From positions 1 to 64,000 of the forward strand of contig JAPUIX010000029.1 of assembly GCA_027296625.1 (NCBI GenBank): a stretch of 64,000 bases of DNA, written 5' to 3'. The stretch is from Gammaproteobacteria bacterium. Lineage in GTDB: Bacteria; Pseudomonadota; Gammaproteobacteria; JAKEHO01. Shown here one piece after another: positions 56,209-64,000 of the stretch (the stretch's first letter is position 1; each line of letters starts with the position of its first letter). Below the pieces are notes generated by a model that saw only the letters and a program-made list of their open reading frames with translations, was not told the DNA's origin and did no database searches. A program made the position numbers and the translations under genes.

Positions 56209-56275
56209 ATATATAAGGTAATCTAAGAATTAAGCACCTACTCGATTGGCCTAATAGCCACCTTACCTTATATAT
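56209..56275. repeat. Inverted repeat spanning the hsp20 leader
   Basis: Two 13-bp perfect arms, ATATATAAGGTAA (56209-56221) and TTACCTTATATAT (56263-56275), are separated by 41 bp. The right arm overlaps the sigma-32 -10 element, and the left arm borders the hsp20 ribosome site. The arms could bind a regulator or form a DNA cruciform. Confidence 0.65.
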
Positions 56276-56299
56276 GGGGGCATAGATTCCACTTTCAAG
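56272..56299 (-). promoter_or_regulatory. Sigma-32 heat-shock promoter of hsp20
   Basis: Reading the minus strand: CTTGAA (-35, 56299-56294), a 14-nt spacer, then CCCCATAT (-10, 56279-56272). Both boxes match the RpoH consensus (CTTGAAA / CCCCATNT) almost perfectly. Transcription would begin near 56264, about 73 nt before the hsp20 ATG. Confidence 0.85.
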
Positions 56300-56375
56300 G
56301 ACCTCGCCACAGATACCCTTTCCCAACAGAGGGTACCGGAGGGGCACGGATAGAGCCTCCAATCAGGGCGACTTG

Positions 56376-57929
56376 TCACGCTTTCGCATCACCCAAATGC
56401 TGAAGTAGCTGGCGTAGAAACTGCTCTACCTCTGCTGGACTTGTCAGGTAATAGGCAGCAGCTGTAGCCCTCGGGCGGTCCCAGACTACAATGCCGATGC
56501 CGCAATCCGCGACCGCTCGTAAGGCATCTTCATCAGTGACATCGTCGCCGATATACAACATGTGCTCGCAGGCCAGCCCGAGGGATTCCAGCAGCCACAA
56601 GACTACCTTTCCCTTATCCCAGTCAACGCGAGGCTGCAACTCAACGACCTTCTTGCCTTCTAATTTTCTCAAGTTGGGATGCGCCGCATGCACCTCCTCC
56701 ACTGCTTGGGTGACAGCTGGAATATCCTCCGGGGCTGCTAAACGATAGTGTACGGCGACCGAAAAACGCTTGCGTTCAACCATTGTCCCCCTGATCTTAG
56801 CAAGCCGCGCGCTGAGGCCCTCTTCCGCGCTGTCGATCATGGGCAACATGGATGCCGCTTGCTCATGGTGGATCCGCTCCCCATCTGGATGCGCAATTTC
56901 AAATCCATGATCTGTGGCGTAATTGAGATTATCGAGACCCACACGATCTTTAATGTCGTCCATAGTACGTCCCGTGACGATGGCAATGGGACAGTACTCT
57001 GCAAGCGCACGGATCGTCTCACGCATGCTGTCCGAGAGTGCTGCGTCCTCTGGTCGCGCCGCAATCGGCGTCAACGTCCCATCGTAGTCAAGAAAAACGG
57101 CAACATGTCCGTCGCTGAGCCGCTTGTAAATGACTGCGAGTGAATCAAGTGCTGAGGGCAATCCCATCACCTGGATCTCTGAGAGCTGTGTCACCACCAC
57201 GTCGGCCCCGTGCTGTAATAGCACATTGCGCTGCCCGGCCCTGTCAACGCCGATCACCAATCCGAAGCCCCCCTTGCGGCCAGCCTCAACCCCTGATAGC
57301 GCATCCTCAATCACCACAGCGCGTGCGGGCTCAACGCCGACACGCCGAGCCGCTTCCAAAAATGTATCAGGGGCTGGTTTGCCTGGAAGACCAAGCTTTG
57401 CCGCCTCAAGACCGTTAACCCGCTCCTCGAACAGATCGACGATGCCCGCCGCTTGTAAGATCGCCAAGCAGCTTTTGCTAGAAGAAACCACCACAACCGC
57501 GGTACCCTCCTCTCTCAACCTCCGTACCAAGTCAATAGCATCCTGGTAGGTTTGTACGCCTTCCTCATTTAGCGACGCGAGGAACGCCTGGTTCTTTGCA
57601 TTGCCAAGACCACAGATGGTTTCCTTCATCGGATCGTCCCCGGGATCACCATAGGGGAGTGTGATACCTCTTGATGCAAGAAAACTTTTGACCCCATCGT
57701 AGCGGGGCTTTCCATCCACGTATGCTCGGTAATCCGCATCCGCATCAAACGGTTCGGCGTCAGTGCCTTGTCGTCGCTGCAGATAGCTGTCAAATAAGCG
57801 CTTCCAGGCAGCCGCATGCAATTCTGCTGTCTTCGTGATAACGCCATCGAGATCGAAGATGACCAGATCGAACGCCTGAGCGGATATCACGGGGCAGAGC
57901 GGCGAAGAGGTCTTTCGTTCTGAGGCCAT
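56376..57929 (-). CDS. Beta-phosphoglucomutase-like HAD fused to trehalose-6-phosphate phosphatase
   Basis: A two-domain enzyme of 517 residues. The N-terminal half is a beta-phosphoglucomutase-type HAD: LVIFDLDGVITKTAELHAAAW (nucleophile Asp about residue 26), AVVVVSSSKSC, GKPAPDTFLEAARRVGV, VVIEDALSGVEAG. The C-terminal half is OtsB-like: VAVFLDYDGTLTPI, AIVTGRTMDDIKDRV, VDWDKGKVVLWLLE, YIGDDVTDEDALRAV. Together they suggest handling of beta-glucose-1-phosphate and trehalose-6-phosphate. The frame reaches to TTG 58040, but the predicted transcription start near 58033 rules that out; ATG 57929 fits the family, with ATG 57968 as an alternative. Preceded by a FNR-type promoter. Confidence 0.9.
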   Translation of the reverse strand: MASERKTSSPLCPVISAQAFDLVIFDLDGVITKTAELHAAAWKRLFDSYLQRRQGTDAEPFDADADYRAYVDGKPRYDGVKSFLASRGITLPYGDPGDDPMKETICGLGNAKNQAFLASLNEEGVQTYQDAIDLVRRLREEGTAVVVVSSSKSCLAILQAAGIVDLFEERVNGLEAAKLGLPGKPAPDTFLEAARRVGVEPARAVVIEDALSGVEAGRKGGFGLVIGVDRAGQRNVLLQHGADVVVTQLSEIQVMGLPSALDSLAVIYKRLSDGHVAVFLDYDGTLTPIAARPEDAALSDSMRETIRALAEYCPIAIVTGRTMDDIKDRVGLDNLNYATDHGFEIAHPDGERIHHEQAASMLPMIDSAEEGLSARLAKIRGTMVERKRFSVAVHYRLAAPEDIPAVTQAVEEVHAAHPNLRKLEGKKVVELQPRVDWDKGKVVLWLLESLGLACEHMLYIGDDVTDEDALRAVADCGIGIVVWDRPRATAAAYYLTSPAEVEQFLRQLLQHLGDAKA

Positions 57930-58039
57930 CGACTTTCTACGATATTTCCGTTTTAGTCCCACTGACATATCGCACAATACGTATGGATCCAGTTGATCCA
58001 ACCCGAAATGCACCTTCGGCTTTTTCTTCACATGAACCA

Positions 58040-58081
58040 ATTAAACCAGCTTCCCTGCTACGGTGCATTGATCTAGATCAA
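58040..58081 (-). promoter_or_regulatory. FNR/Anr-type class II promoter of the beta-PGM/TPP fusion gene
   Basis: The perfect dyad TTGATctagATCAA (58068-58081) is followed on the minus strand, after exactly 22 nt, by TTTAAT (58045-58040), a 5-of-6 match to -10. This is the canonical class II layout with the dyad at -41.5. It predicts a start near 58033 and a leader of about 104 nt. Confidence 0.78.
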
Positions 58082-58398
58082 GCATGCCGTTTGGGAACGA
58101 TTGGGCCGTAAGAGCCGAGGTACATTCTAACTTCTCAGGCCTACCCGCAGCTCGCAAAGCCCCTGAGCTCTTCCATTCGACAGGCTTTACGGGAGAAACC
58201 AAGGACGGCCTTAGACTGCGAGCGCGTAATAAGCTTCACGCAGGAACCAGACCTTTAGCTGGGCCGCTAGCGCTTGCTTCTGCCGGCGACCGGCCCGCCG
58301 ATTAAAAAAAGCTGATATCGTGGCACGGCACGCCTCGTGCAACTCGAAGTACGCTTCATCTGTGACGATCGAGGTATGCTTGACCTCATGGATATATA
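58082..58398. other. Intergenic region between the GT4 gene and the FNR-type promoter
   Basis: About 320 bp with no gene. No clear terminator for the upstream glycosyltransferase was found, so some readthrough into the beta-PGM/TPP gene is possible. Confidence 0.4.
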
Positions 58399-59649
58399 TT
58401 AGGTGCGTTGTTTTCTCGATTTAGGTTTTTTTACACGATGCTTCAACTGATAGGATTCAGCTCGATCTTGTAATACCTTCGTATACACGTTTAGGTGGCT
58501 TTTCGTCATGATCTCTTTTGTGTAATGCTGCTCAACAATATTCCTTCCGGTGTCACCTAGTCTCCGCCTCAATCTTGCGTTATCCAACAATAAGACAATT
58601 CGGTTACTCAGTGCTTCAAAGTTTCTGGGCGGTATCACATAGCCCGACAATCCGTCCTGAACCACTTCCGGCATGCCGCCCATTCGCGTGACAATAATGG
58701 GTCGTGCCGAAGCAAATGCTTCCAACATCGCTAGACCAAAGGGCTCTGAAGCAGATGAGGGATAGACGACAACATCAGAGACCTTATACATGTCCGGCAT
58801 TTCTTCCAGTGCAAACACATCGATAAGGACGTTATCTCCAATCCCTAAAGCTCGGATTAACTCAATAAAATAAGCGATATCTTTTTCTTGCGAGACTTCC
58901 CAATCAATAATATTTTTTGAACCGGCGAGAACCAGCATGGCATCGGGAAGGTGTTCGAGAACCGTTCGCATTGCCTTAATCGTCACGTCACATCCCTTTG
59001 CTAAGCCCATACGAGCTGGGTGAAATACAACTTTCTTGTTTTTCAGTTGAGGATATTTTTGCAACGCTTTAGTCGTTTTCCCTCGCAATGAGTATTTCGA
59101 AAGATCAAGGCCATGATAAATCGTTGTTGTCATTGCATCATCAATACCAACGCCAAGGATCTCCATGCGGATATAATGGCTCACCGCAATGATATGTGAC
59201 CAGTTAACCTCCCGCGTTAAGGTAAGAAAGAGCGCATCATCCCAAACATTATGGGCTGTCAGCAATAATGGAACATTCATCTCTTGGCAAATGTCATCCA
59301 AAACTTGGATATGCGGTTCACTAAAGTAATGCATGTTGTGCGTGTGGATAATGTCCGGCGCAAATGCCCTTATGCGCTCGAGATAGAGCCGATTCAGGTC
59401 GGACACAAGACCATCAAGGCCGCGTTTAACCAGCCAGTTTAGATCAAAAAGTGGGGTGCGAAAGATTTCGACTCCATGAAAATGATCATGTGCCTTCTCT
59501 TCCAAGAACGCTCCTGTGAGCAATGCGACTTGATGCCCCTGTTTAACCAGTTGCGGCAAGAGAATTGACAAGTGTGTCTCGACCCCACCGATGGTGGGCG
59601 GGAAACCCCAGTGCATGTGGAAAATCCTTAATTTTCTGCGGCGTGCCAT
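58399..59649 (-). CDS. GT4-family glycosyltransferase
   Basis: The 416-residue GT-B enzyme has an N-terminal acceptor domain (HMHWGFPPTIGGVETHLSIL, DIIHTHNMHYFS, LLTAHNVWDDAL) and a C-terminal nucleotide-sugar domain with VVFHPARMGLAKGCDVTIKA and the E-x7-E motif SEPFGLAMLEAF, followed by GGMPEVVQDGLSGYVIPP. A basic tail (KHRVKKPKSRKQRT) ends it. The donor is probably a UDP- or ADP-sugar. It starts 3 bp after the GH65 gene, so the two are co-translated. Whether it makes trehalose, sucrose-like or polymeric products cannot be told. Confidence 0.88.
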   Translation of the reverse strand: MARRRKLRIFHMHWGFPPTIGGVETHLSILLPQLVKQGHQVALLTGAFLEEKAHDHFHGVEIFRTPLFDLNWLVKRGLDGLVSDLNRLYLERIRAFAPDIIHTHNMHYFSEPHIQVLDDICQEMNVPLLLTAHNVWDDALFLTLTREVNWSHIIAVSHYIRMEILGVGIDDAMTTTIYHGLDLSKYSLRGKTTKALQKYPQLKNKKVVFHPARMGLAKGCDVTIKAMRTVLEHLPDAMLVLAGSKNIIDWEVSQEKDIAYFIELIRALGIGDNVLIDVFALEEMPDMYKVSDVVVYPSSASEPFGLAMLEAFASARPIIVTRMGGMPEVVQDGLSGYVIPPRNFEALSNRIVLLLDNARLRRRLGDTGRNIVEQHYTKEIMTKSHLNVYTKVLQDRAESYQLKHRVKKPKSRKQRT

Positions 59650-59652
59650 AGG

Positions 59653-62013
59653 CTAGAAAATATCTTCCACATCCACCCGGGTTTGAGACCGTTTTCTACT
59701 GAGTAGACGGTACAATCGACCTAGTTCGAGTTGTTGCTTCCGCCCATAAACCTGTACCGTCACAGTACGTTCATCACCGCGCACCCGATCAGCTTCTCGT
59801 CTACATCGGAGCAACACTTGTCTTTTGTCCACCGTGACGTCGAATCTATCGCCATGCCAATAGAGCTTGAACGAGACTGCTTGCCATTGCCTGGGGAGAT
59901 GCGGATCGAAGCAAAGGATTCCATCGCGCAGAAACACGCCACAAAAACCCATAACGACCGCTTGCCAAGTTCCTCCTAGAGCAGCAGCGTGAACACCGTC
60001 CTGTGTGTTGCCATACACATTATTCAAATCTATCGAGGCAGTGATCGCAAGGTAACGGTAGGCCATATCTCGAAGGCCAAGCCGGCTTGCCACACAGGCA
60101 TGAACGGTCGTACTCAATGAGGACTTGTGAAGGGTACGTTTCTCATAATGCAAGAAGTTCCGTGCCACGGCCTCGTTCTTGAGCATCCCCCGCAGCAGAT
60201 ACAGCAGCATGAGGACATCCGCCTGTTTGACAAATTGCGTTTGGCCGATCCTTTCTAGCCTCACATTTGACGGGAGCTGCGGCAATGAATTGCCGTCGAG
60301 ATCGGGCATCGGATACTTACGCCTTTTAAAATAACCGTCAAATTGCTCGATCAGGCTGCCGTCCTTGTGATTCGGAATATTGATCCCCTCCTCGATCGCT
60401 TGCCACGTTTTCAGCTCCTTTTGTCTGAATTTTAAGCGCTTCGTAAGCGCACGTACCGCTTTTGGATCTGAGCGCTTGAACGTCAAGTATAGCGTGCGGG
60501 CCACCCTCAGATTCTCTCGCGCCATCGCATTCGTATAGGCATTGTCGTCGACGTTGTCGTGGAACTCATCGGGACCTATTACATTATTAATACTGTATTT
60601 GCGCCGATTACTATCGTACTCGACGCGACTCGCCCAGAAGCGTGCCGTCTCCAAGAGCATTTCCAGACCGTGATCTAACATAAACCGTTTATTATCGGTG
60701 GCGTGATAATAATGCGAAATACCATAGGCAATATCGGCAGTGATATGATGCTGTCGCTCCCCCGTATGGATCTCGATAACCCTCCCATCGAAATCCTTGT
60801 GCCATGTTGGCGTTACGTCCTCACCCGTGCCGGCCGATTCCCAAGGGAACATGGCACCGGAATAACCCCCCAAAGCCGCCTGGACCCGCGCAGCAGCCAA
60901 ACCCCCGTAGCGATATAAGAGGAGTTTTTTAGCGAGATCGGGAGCAGTATAGATATAGAATGGCAGCATGAAGATCTCCGTATCCCAGAAAATGTGGCCA
61001 CGGTATCCTTCACCAGTTAGACAACGCGCTCCTATACTGATGTCATTTTTAGTGTGCTCTGTAGCGGCAATAAGAAGATGATAAATACTGAATCTTAATT
61101 TCCGCTGTAACCTGAAGTCCCCCTTTATCTGGATATCTGAGCGCTGCCATATTTTTTCCCATCTTCTACTATGTCGCTTAAACAGTTCATCGAAACCCGC
61201 AAGTACGCTTCGATTAAGTGTATCCAAAGCTCTGGAGCGCACCGCAGATTGGGGTACTGTTTGAGATGTAAACAGCGCGAAGTATTTTGTAATAACCACG
61301 GTTCTCCCGGCTCCTACTTTTAAAGTAAAGATCGGCCTTAGCTGATGTCGTAGACGACCGTTGTGGTACACCGTGAGATGAGAAGCGTAGCCAAGTAGTA
61401 CCTCTTTTTCAAAAGTCTTCATGCATAAATAGTTCGTGTTGTCGACCGTCGTGTACTCATGAATATGAAAGTGCCGCTTCGCCCCTTCTGTAACCAGTCC
61501 CATGTTAGTGACAGACGTGTCGATTCCGCTCCGCACTGTAAATACGGTGCTCGAGTTAAGGGGGGTTAGCTCCACTCGCATTACAGCAACATGTGGATTA
61601 AACATAGAGATAAATCTCAGAGATTTATATTGGACCTTGTTCCTCTCCCTTGTCGTCTGATACAAAGTGTTCCGGAATATGGCCCCATGTCTCATGTCAA
61701 GTGCGCGGCTGTGATCGAGCACCTCCATGGCAGATACGTCCAACTTTTCGCCCCCGATGGCCACCTGCAGCAAAAACGGGTTAGGGGCGTTGATGAGCTC
61801 TGTAACGTGAGCACCCGTATTGTCATAGAGCCCCGCGAAAAAGGTTCCTGCTCGCGAGTCGCGCGGGAGTTCCTCCAACACACCGCGGCTACCCAAATAA
61901 CCATTGCCGAGCGTAAACTGGGACTCCTCGACGCCCTGTTGTGTGGGATCCCAACCGGATATGGCGATATGCCACTCCGACGTTGAGAGATAGCTCTCAA
62001 GAGGTTGGCGCAT
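59653..62013 (-). CDS. Glycoside hydrolase family 65 disaccharide phosphorylase
   Basis: A 786-residue GH65 enzyme: the beta-sandwich N-terminal domain (ESQFTLGNGYLGSRGVLEE), the (alpha/alpha)6 barrel with FWDTEIFMLPFY (about 342-353), and the general acid Glu at about 483 in GPDEFHDNVDDNAYTNAMA. A phosphate-binding region lies later (QADVLMLLYLL, ITASIDLNNVYGNTQDGVHAA). GH65 phosphorylases cleave trehalose, maltose, kojibiose or nigerose to glucose plus beta-glucose-1-phosphate. The adjacent beta-phosphoglucomutase fits the use of that product. First gene of the GH65-GT4 pair. Confidence 0.93.
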   Translation of the reverse strand: MRQPLESYLSTSEWHIAISGWDPTQQGVEESQFTLGNGYLGSRGVLEELPRDSRAGTFFAGLYDNTGAHVTELINAPNPFLLQVAIGGEKLDVSAMEVLDHSRALDMRHGAIFRNTLYQTTRERNKVQYKSLRFISMFNPHVAVMRVELTPLNSSTVFTVRSGIDTSVTNMGLVTEGAKRHFHIHEYTTVDNTNYLCMKTFEKEVLLGYASHLTVYHNGRLRHQLRPIFTLKVGAGRTVVITKYFALFTSQTVPQSAVRSRALDTLNRSVLAGFDELFKRHSRRWEKIWQRSDIQIKGDFRLQRKLRFSIYHLLIAATEHTKNDISIGARCLTGEGYRGHIFWDTEIFMLPFYIYTAPDLAKKLLLYRYGGLAAARVQAALGGYSGAMFPWESAGTGEDVTPTWHKDFDGRVIEIHTGERQHHITADIAYGISHYYHATDNKRFMLDHGLEMLLETARFWASRVEYDSNRRKYSINNVIGPDEFHDNVDDNAYTNAMARENLRVARTLYLTFKRSDPKAVRALTKRLKFRQKELKTWQAIEEGINIPNHKDGSLIEQFDGYFKRRKYPMPDLDGNSLPQLPSNVRLERIGQTQFVKQADVLMLLYLLRGMLKNEAVARNFLHYEKRTLHKSSLSTTVHACVASRLGLRDMAYRYLAITASIDLNNVYGNTQDGVHAAALGGTWQAVVMGFCGVFLRDGILCFDPHLPRQWQAVSFKLYWHGDRFDVTVDKRQVLLRCRREADRVRGDERTVTVQVYGRKQQLELGRLYRLLSRKRSQTRVDVEDIF

Positions 62014-62409
62014 AGGCGTTCACACGTTCTAGTACTTTATTACAGTTTCTCTCGTTCAAATCAGTTGCACCGAGTTGACTGTTGACTAAGCTTGTCTATT
62101 CCGTACCGTCACGATGACCGGAAACCAGGGCCATAGGCGTATGCTTTGAAATAAGTGGAGTCCCCCTCGCGCAAGTATGTGCCCCCGTCAAGCCCACCGC
62201 TGATAGGGCCCGCCGCCGATTTTTAGATGTTATAGCCAAGAGCCAAGAAAAACCACATGGTCTAATCCAACCGGATAACCAGAATTCGCCTATACGCGGT
62301 GCATCCATCGGCATAGATTTGCAAAACTGCCCTATTGGGGAGCGGACCTTTAGTGCCACAAATTGGTCCTAAAGATCTTAGTTTATTCGCACACCGCTGC
62401 TTCGCACTT
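62014..62409. other. Divergent intergenic region
   Basis: About 396 bp between the GH65 gene (minus) and the phosphoribosyltransferase (plus). TTGACTGTTGACT (near 62077-62089) offers a -35-like element, but no matching -10 was found. The open frame upstream of 62410 lacks family sequence. Confidence 0.4.
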
Positions 62410-63108
62410 ATGGCAATGATGTCCAAAAAGATCACTGAGCTGCCGACCATGCGGAATTGTGAGCACGTGTTTGCCGATCGGGATGATGCAGGCCGGGTGC
62501 TTGCCGAGATGCTCGAATCAGACATCGAGCGCGACGCGCTTGTGCTCGGGATCCCCGCAGGGGGCGTCCCCGTGGCAGCCGCTATTGCACGACAACTCAA
62601 CCTTCCCCTAGATGTTGCAGTGGTCAGCAAGATCACACTGCCCTGGAACACCGAGGCCGGGTACGGCGCAGTAGCGTTTGACGGCACCGTGCGCCTGAAT
62701 GACGAACTGGTCCTGCGACAGGGCCTGGACGCACAGCTGGTCGAGGAAGGCATTGAGACGACCAAGCGGAAGGTTATACGCCGCGTGAAAAAACTCAGAG
62801 GCGATCGAATGTTTTCGGAGGTGGCTGGCCGACCGTTGATTCTGGTCGATGATGGCCTTGCCTCGGGATTTACCTTGCGAGTCGCCGTCGAGGCCCTGCA
62901 AAAACAAGGCGCCAATCGCATTCACGTGGCGGTGCCCACGGGCCATGCTGATTCAGTTCGAGAAATTAGCCAATTGGTTGAGGCGATCTACTGCGCCAAT
63001 ATTCGCGAAGGATGGAGCTTTGCTGTAGCAGATGCTTACCAACGGTGGGTTGATATCGAGGAAGATGACATCATCGACCTGCTTAAAGCCACGCCGGCCG
63101 ATTCCTAA
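62410..63108 (+). CDS. Phosphoribosyltransferase-domain protein
   Basis: A protein of about 232 residues with the core fold: FADRDDAGRVLAEMLESDI, LGIPAGGVPVAAAIARQLNL, VVSKITLPWNTEAGYGAVA, the PRPP loop LILVDDGLASGFTLRVAVEAL, and VAVPTGHADSVREISQLVE. Proteins of this kind occur with archaeal-type or dienelactone-hydrolase fusions and their substrate is unknown. ATG 62410 is the first reasonable start; ATG 62416, 62419 or 62449 are possible because no ribosome site is clear. It converges on rtcB. Confidence 0.85.
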   Translation: MAMMSKKITELPTMRNCEHVFADRDDAGRVLAEMLESDIERDALVLGIPAGGVPVAAAIARQLNLPLDVAVVSKITLPWNTEAGYGAVAFDGTVRLNDELVLRQGLDAQLVEEGIETTKRKVIRRVKKLRGDRMFSEVAGRPLILVDDGLASGFTLRVAVEALQKQGANRIHVAVPTGHADSVREISQLVEAIYCANIREGWSFAVADAYQRWVDIEEDDIIDLLKATPADS

Positions 63109-63139
63109 AGGCGCTCTCCAAGACAATCAGCGCCGCAAC

Positions 63140-64000
63140 TTAACCCTTGATACAGACCAAAGGCCTGACCTCAGCCACTTTGCGCGCAAGGCCGGCCCAG
63201 CTTGCTGCTTCAACAACCGCGTTGACGTCCTTGTAGGCGCCCGGTGCCTCCTCGGCGATGCCACGCTGAGAAGGACTTCGAACAATGATCCCTCGTTCGG
63301 CCAATTCATCAGTGACTTGGCGGCCCCGCCATGTTTTTCGTGCCTGTCGCCGGCTCATGCTGCGCCCGGCGCCGTGACATGCAGATGCGAACGATAGCGC
63401 CTCACTCTCCCTATTCCCGGCAAGGATATGGGACGCAGTCCCCATGGTGCCCCCGATCAGCACAGGTTGCCCCACTTCCCGGTACTCCTTCGGTAACTCA
63501 GGGTGCTCAGGACCGAAGGCACGGGTGGCACCCTTGCGGTGCACAAACAGCCTTCGGTGTTGTCCATCGACGATATGGTCCTCCAACTTACAGATGTTAT
63601 GGGAGACATCGTAGATGAGTTCCAGTTTGGCAGCGGGCAGCACCTCTGAGAACACATCCCGGGTCAGATGGGTGATGATCTGCCGGTTCGCAAGGGCACA
63701 GTTGATCGCTGCACGCATTGCACCTAAGTAGCTATGCCCAACATCCGACTTGATGGGGGCGCAGGCTAGTTCACGATCAGGCAGCTTGATCCCATACTCG
63801 CCCGCGGTTAGCACCATGCTTTTCAGGAACTCGGTTCCTATCTGGTGGCCTAAGCCTCTCGAGCCGCAGTGGATGCTCACTAGGACATCGCCTTCTTCTA
63901 TGCCAAATGCGGCTGCCGCTTCCGCATCGTATACTCGGTGAACCTCCTGCACCTCAAGATAATGGTTACCCGACCCGAGGGTTCCCATCTCATTGCACTG
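63140..64000 (-). CDS. rtcB: RNA-splicing ligase RtcB, C-terminal part (runs off the window)
   Basis: The frame continues past 64000 (QCNEMGTLGSGNHYLEVQ). It contains VSIHCGSRGLGHQIG, the metal-binding His region, the ENHAxVE-equivalent VSHNICKLEDH, and the nucleophile motif ACHGAGRSMSR. RtcB joins 2',3'-cyclic phosphate RNA ends to 5'-OH ends with GTP and Mn2+. About 287 codons are seen of roughly 400-480. No rtcA or rtcR is visible in the window. Confidence 0.95.
   Translation of the reverse strand, partial: QCNEMGTLGSGNHYLEVQEVHRVYDAEAAAAFGIEEGDVLVSIHCGSRGLGHQIGTEFLKSMVLTAGEYGIKLPDRELACAPIKSDVGHSYLGAMRAAINCALANRQIITHLTRDVFSEVLPAAKLELIYDVSHNICKLEDHIVDGQHRRLFVHRKGATRAFGPEHPELPKEYREVGQPVLIGGTMGTASHILAGNRESEALSFASACHGAGRSMSRRQARKTWRGRQVTDELAERGIIVRSPSQRGIAEEAPGAYKDVNAVVEAASWAGLARKVAEVRPLVCIKG

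Noticed and set aside
56209-56275. Long AU stem formed in the hsp20 transcript by the two 13-bp arms
   Set aside because: The right arm lies at and upstream of the predicted transcription start (about 56264), so it would mostly not be in the RNA; only DNA-level roles remain for the full repeat.

Overview
The window is a moderate-GC bacterial chromosome segment that reads as a gammaproteobacterium. The basis is an OxyR with the peroxide cysteines at positions 199 and 208, a Slp-type lipoprotein, RmuC- and ZapE-type genes, a YajR-like exporter lying between uvrA and ssb, a MlaB-MlaE fusion and a CbpA/CbpM pair. No genus can be assigned from the sequence alone. I saw no rRNA operon, complete tRNA, CRISPR array, transposase or integrase.

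Layout. 0-7 kb: core genes thyA (partial), lgt, a DUF255 thioredoxin-fold protein, GTP-type pckG with a clear terminator, and a DUF2092 pair. 7-13 kb (minus strand): an unusual five-gene operon with a 612-residue membrane-anchored periplasmic protein, a MacB/LolD-type ATPase, a short FtsX-like permease, a TroA/ZnuA-fold binding protein that appears to have lost two metal-ligand histidines, and a pentameric ligand-gated ion channel. 13-18.4 kb: a gene graveyard. It holds two copies of the 3' half of a CAU-anticodon tRNA as a 33-bp direct repeat, fragments of a metallo-hydrolase, an alkylsulfatase, an HlyD-type protein and the 612-residue protein, plus two intact genes (a SYLF-domain protein and an MBL-fold hydrolase). 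18.4-22.5 kb: small secreted or envelope proteins, a GlcG/HbpS-type protein and a PfkB kinase. 22.6-30.3 kb: uvrA, a yajR-like gene, ssb, an OprD-like porin and a lipoprotein. 30.5-37.5 kb: a NodT-type outer-membrane efflux lipoprotein, a Mla-type lipid transport operon and an LplT-like MFS protein. 37.7-43.5 kb: a siroheme nitrite/sulfite reductase with a coupled partner gene, and an EF-G paralogue. 43.8-50 kb: zapE and rmuC, both multiply broken, around a K+ channel, a YugP-type protease, a radical SAM protein and a SirB1 protein. 50-56.2 kb: a CbbY-type HAD phosphatase, slp, oxyR and a stress cluster (Deg protease, CbpM, CbpA, Hsp20) with a near-perfect sigma-32 promoter. 56.4-62 kb: a disaccharide module with a beta-phosphoglucomutase/trehalose-phosphatase fusion, a GT4 glycosyltransferase and a GH65 phosphorylase. 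62.4-64 kb: a phosphoribosyltransferase and rtcB (partial).

Two HAD-phosphatase genes (50112 and 57929) have FNR/Crp-type dyads exactly 22 nt upstream of a -10-like hexamer. That is the class II activator layout, and it suggests anaerobic or redox control of sugar-phosphate and trehalose-type metabolism. The stress cluster, OxyR and these sites give the right half a stress and redox theme. The left half is dominated by envelope and transport genes and by reductive decay after a probable tRNA-targeted integration event.
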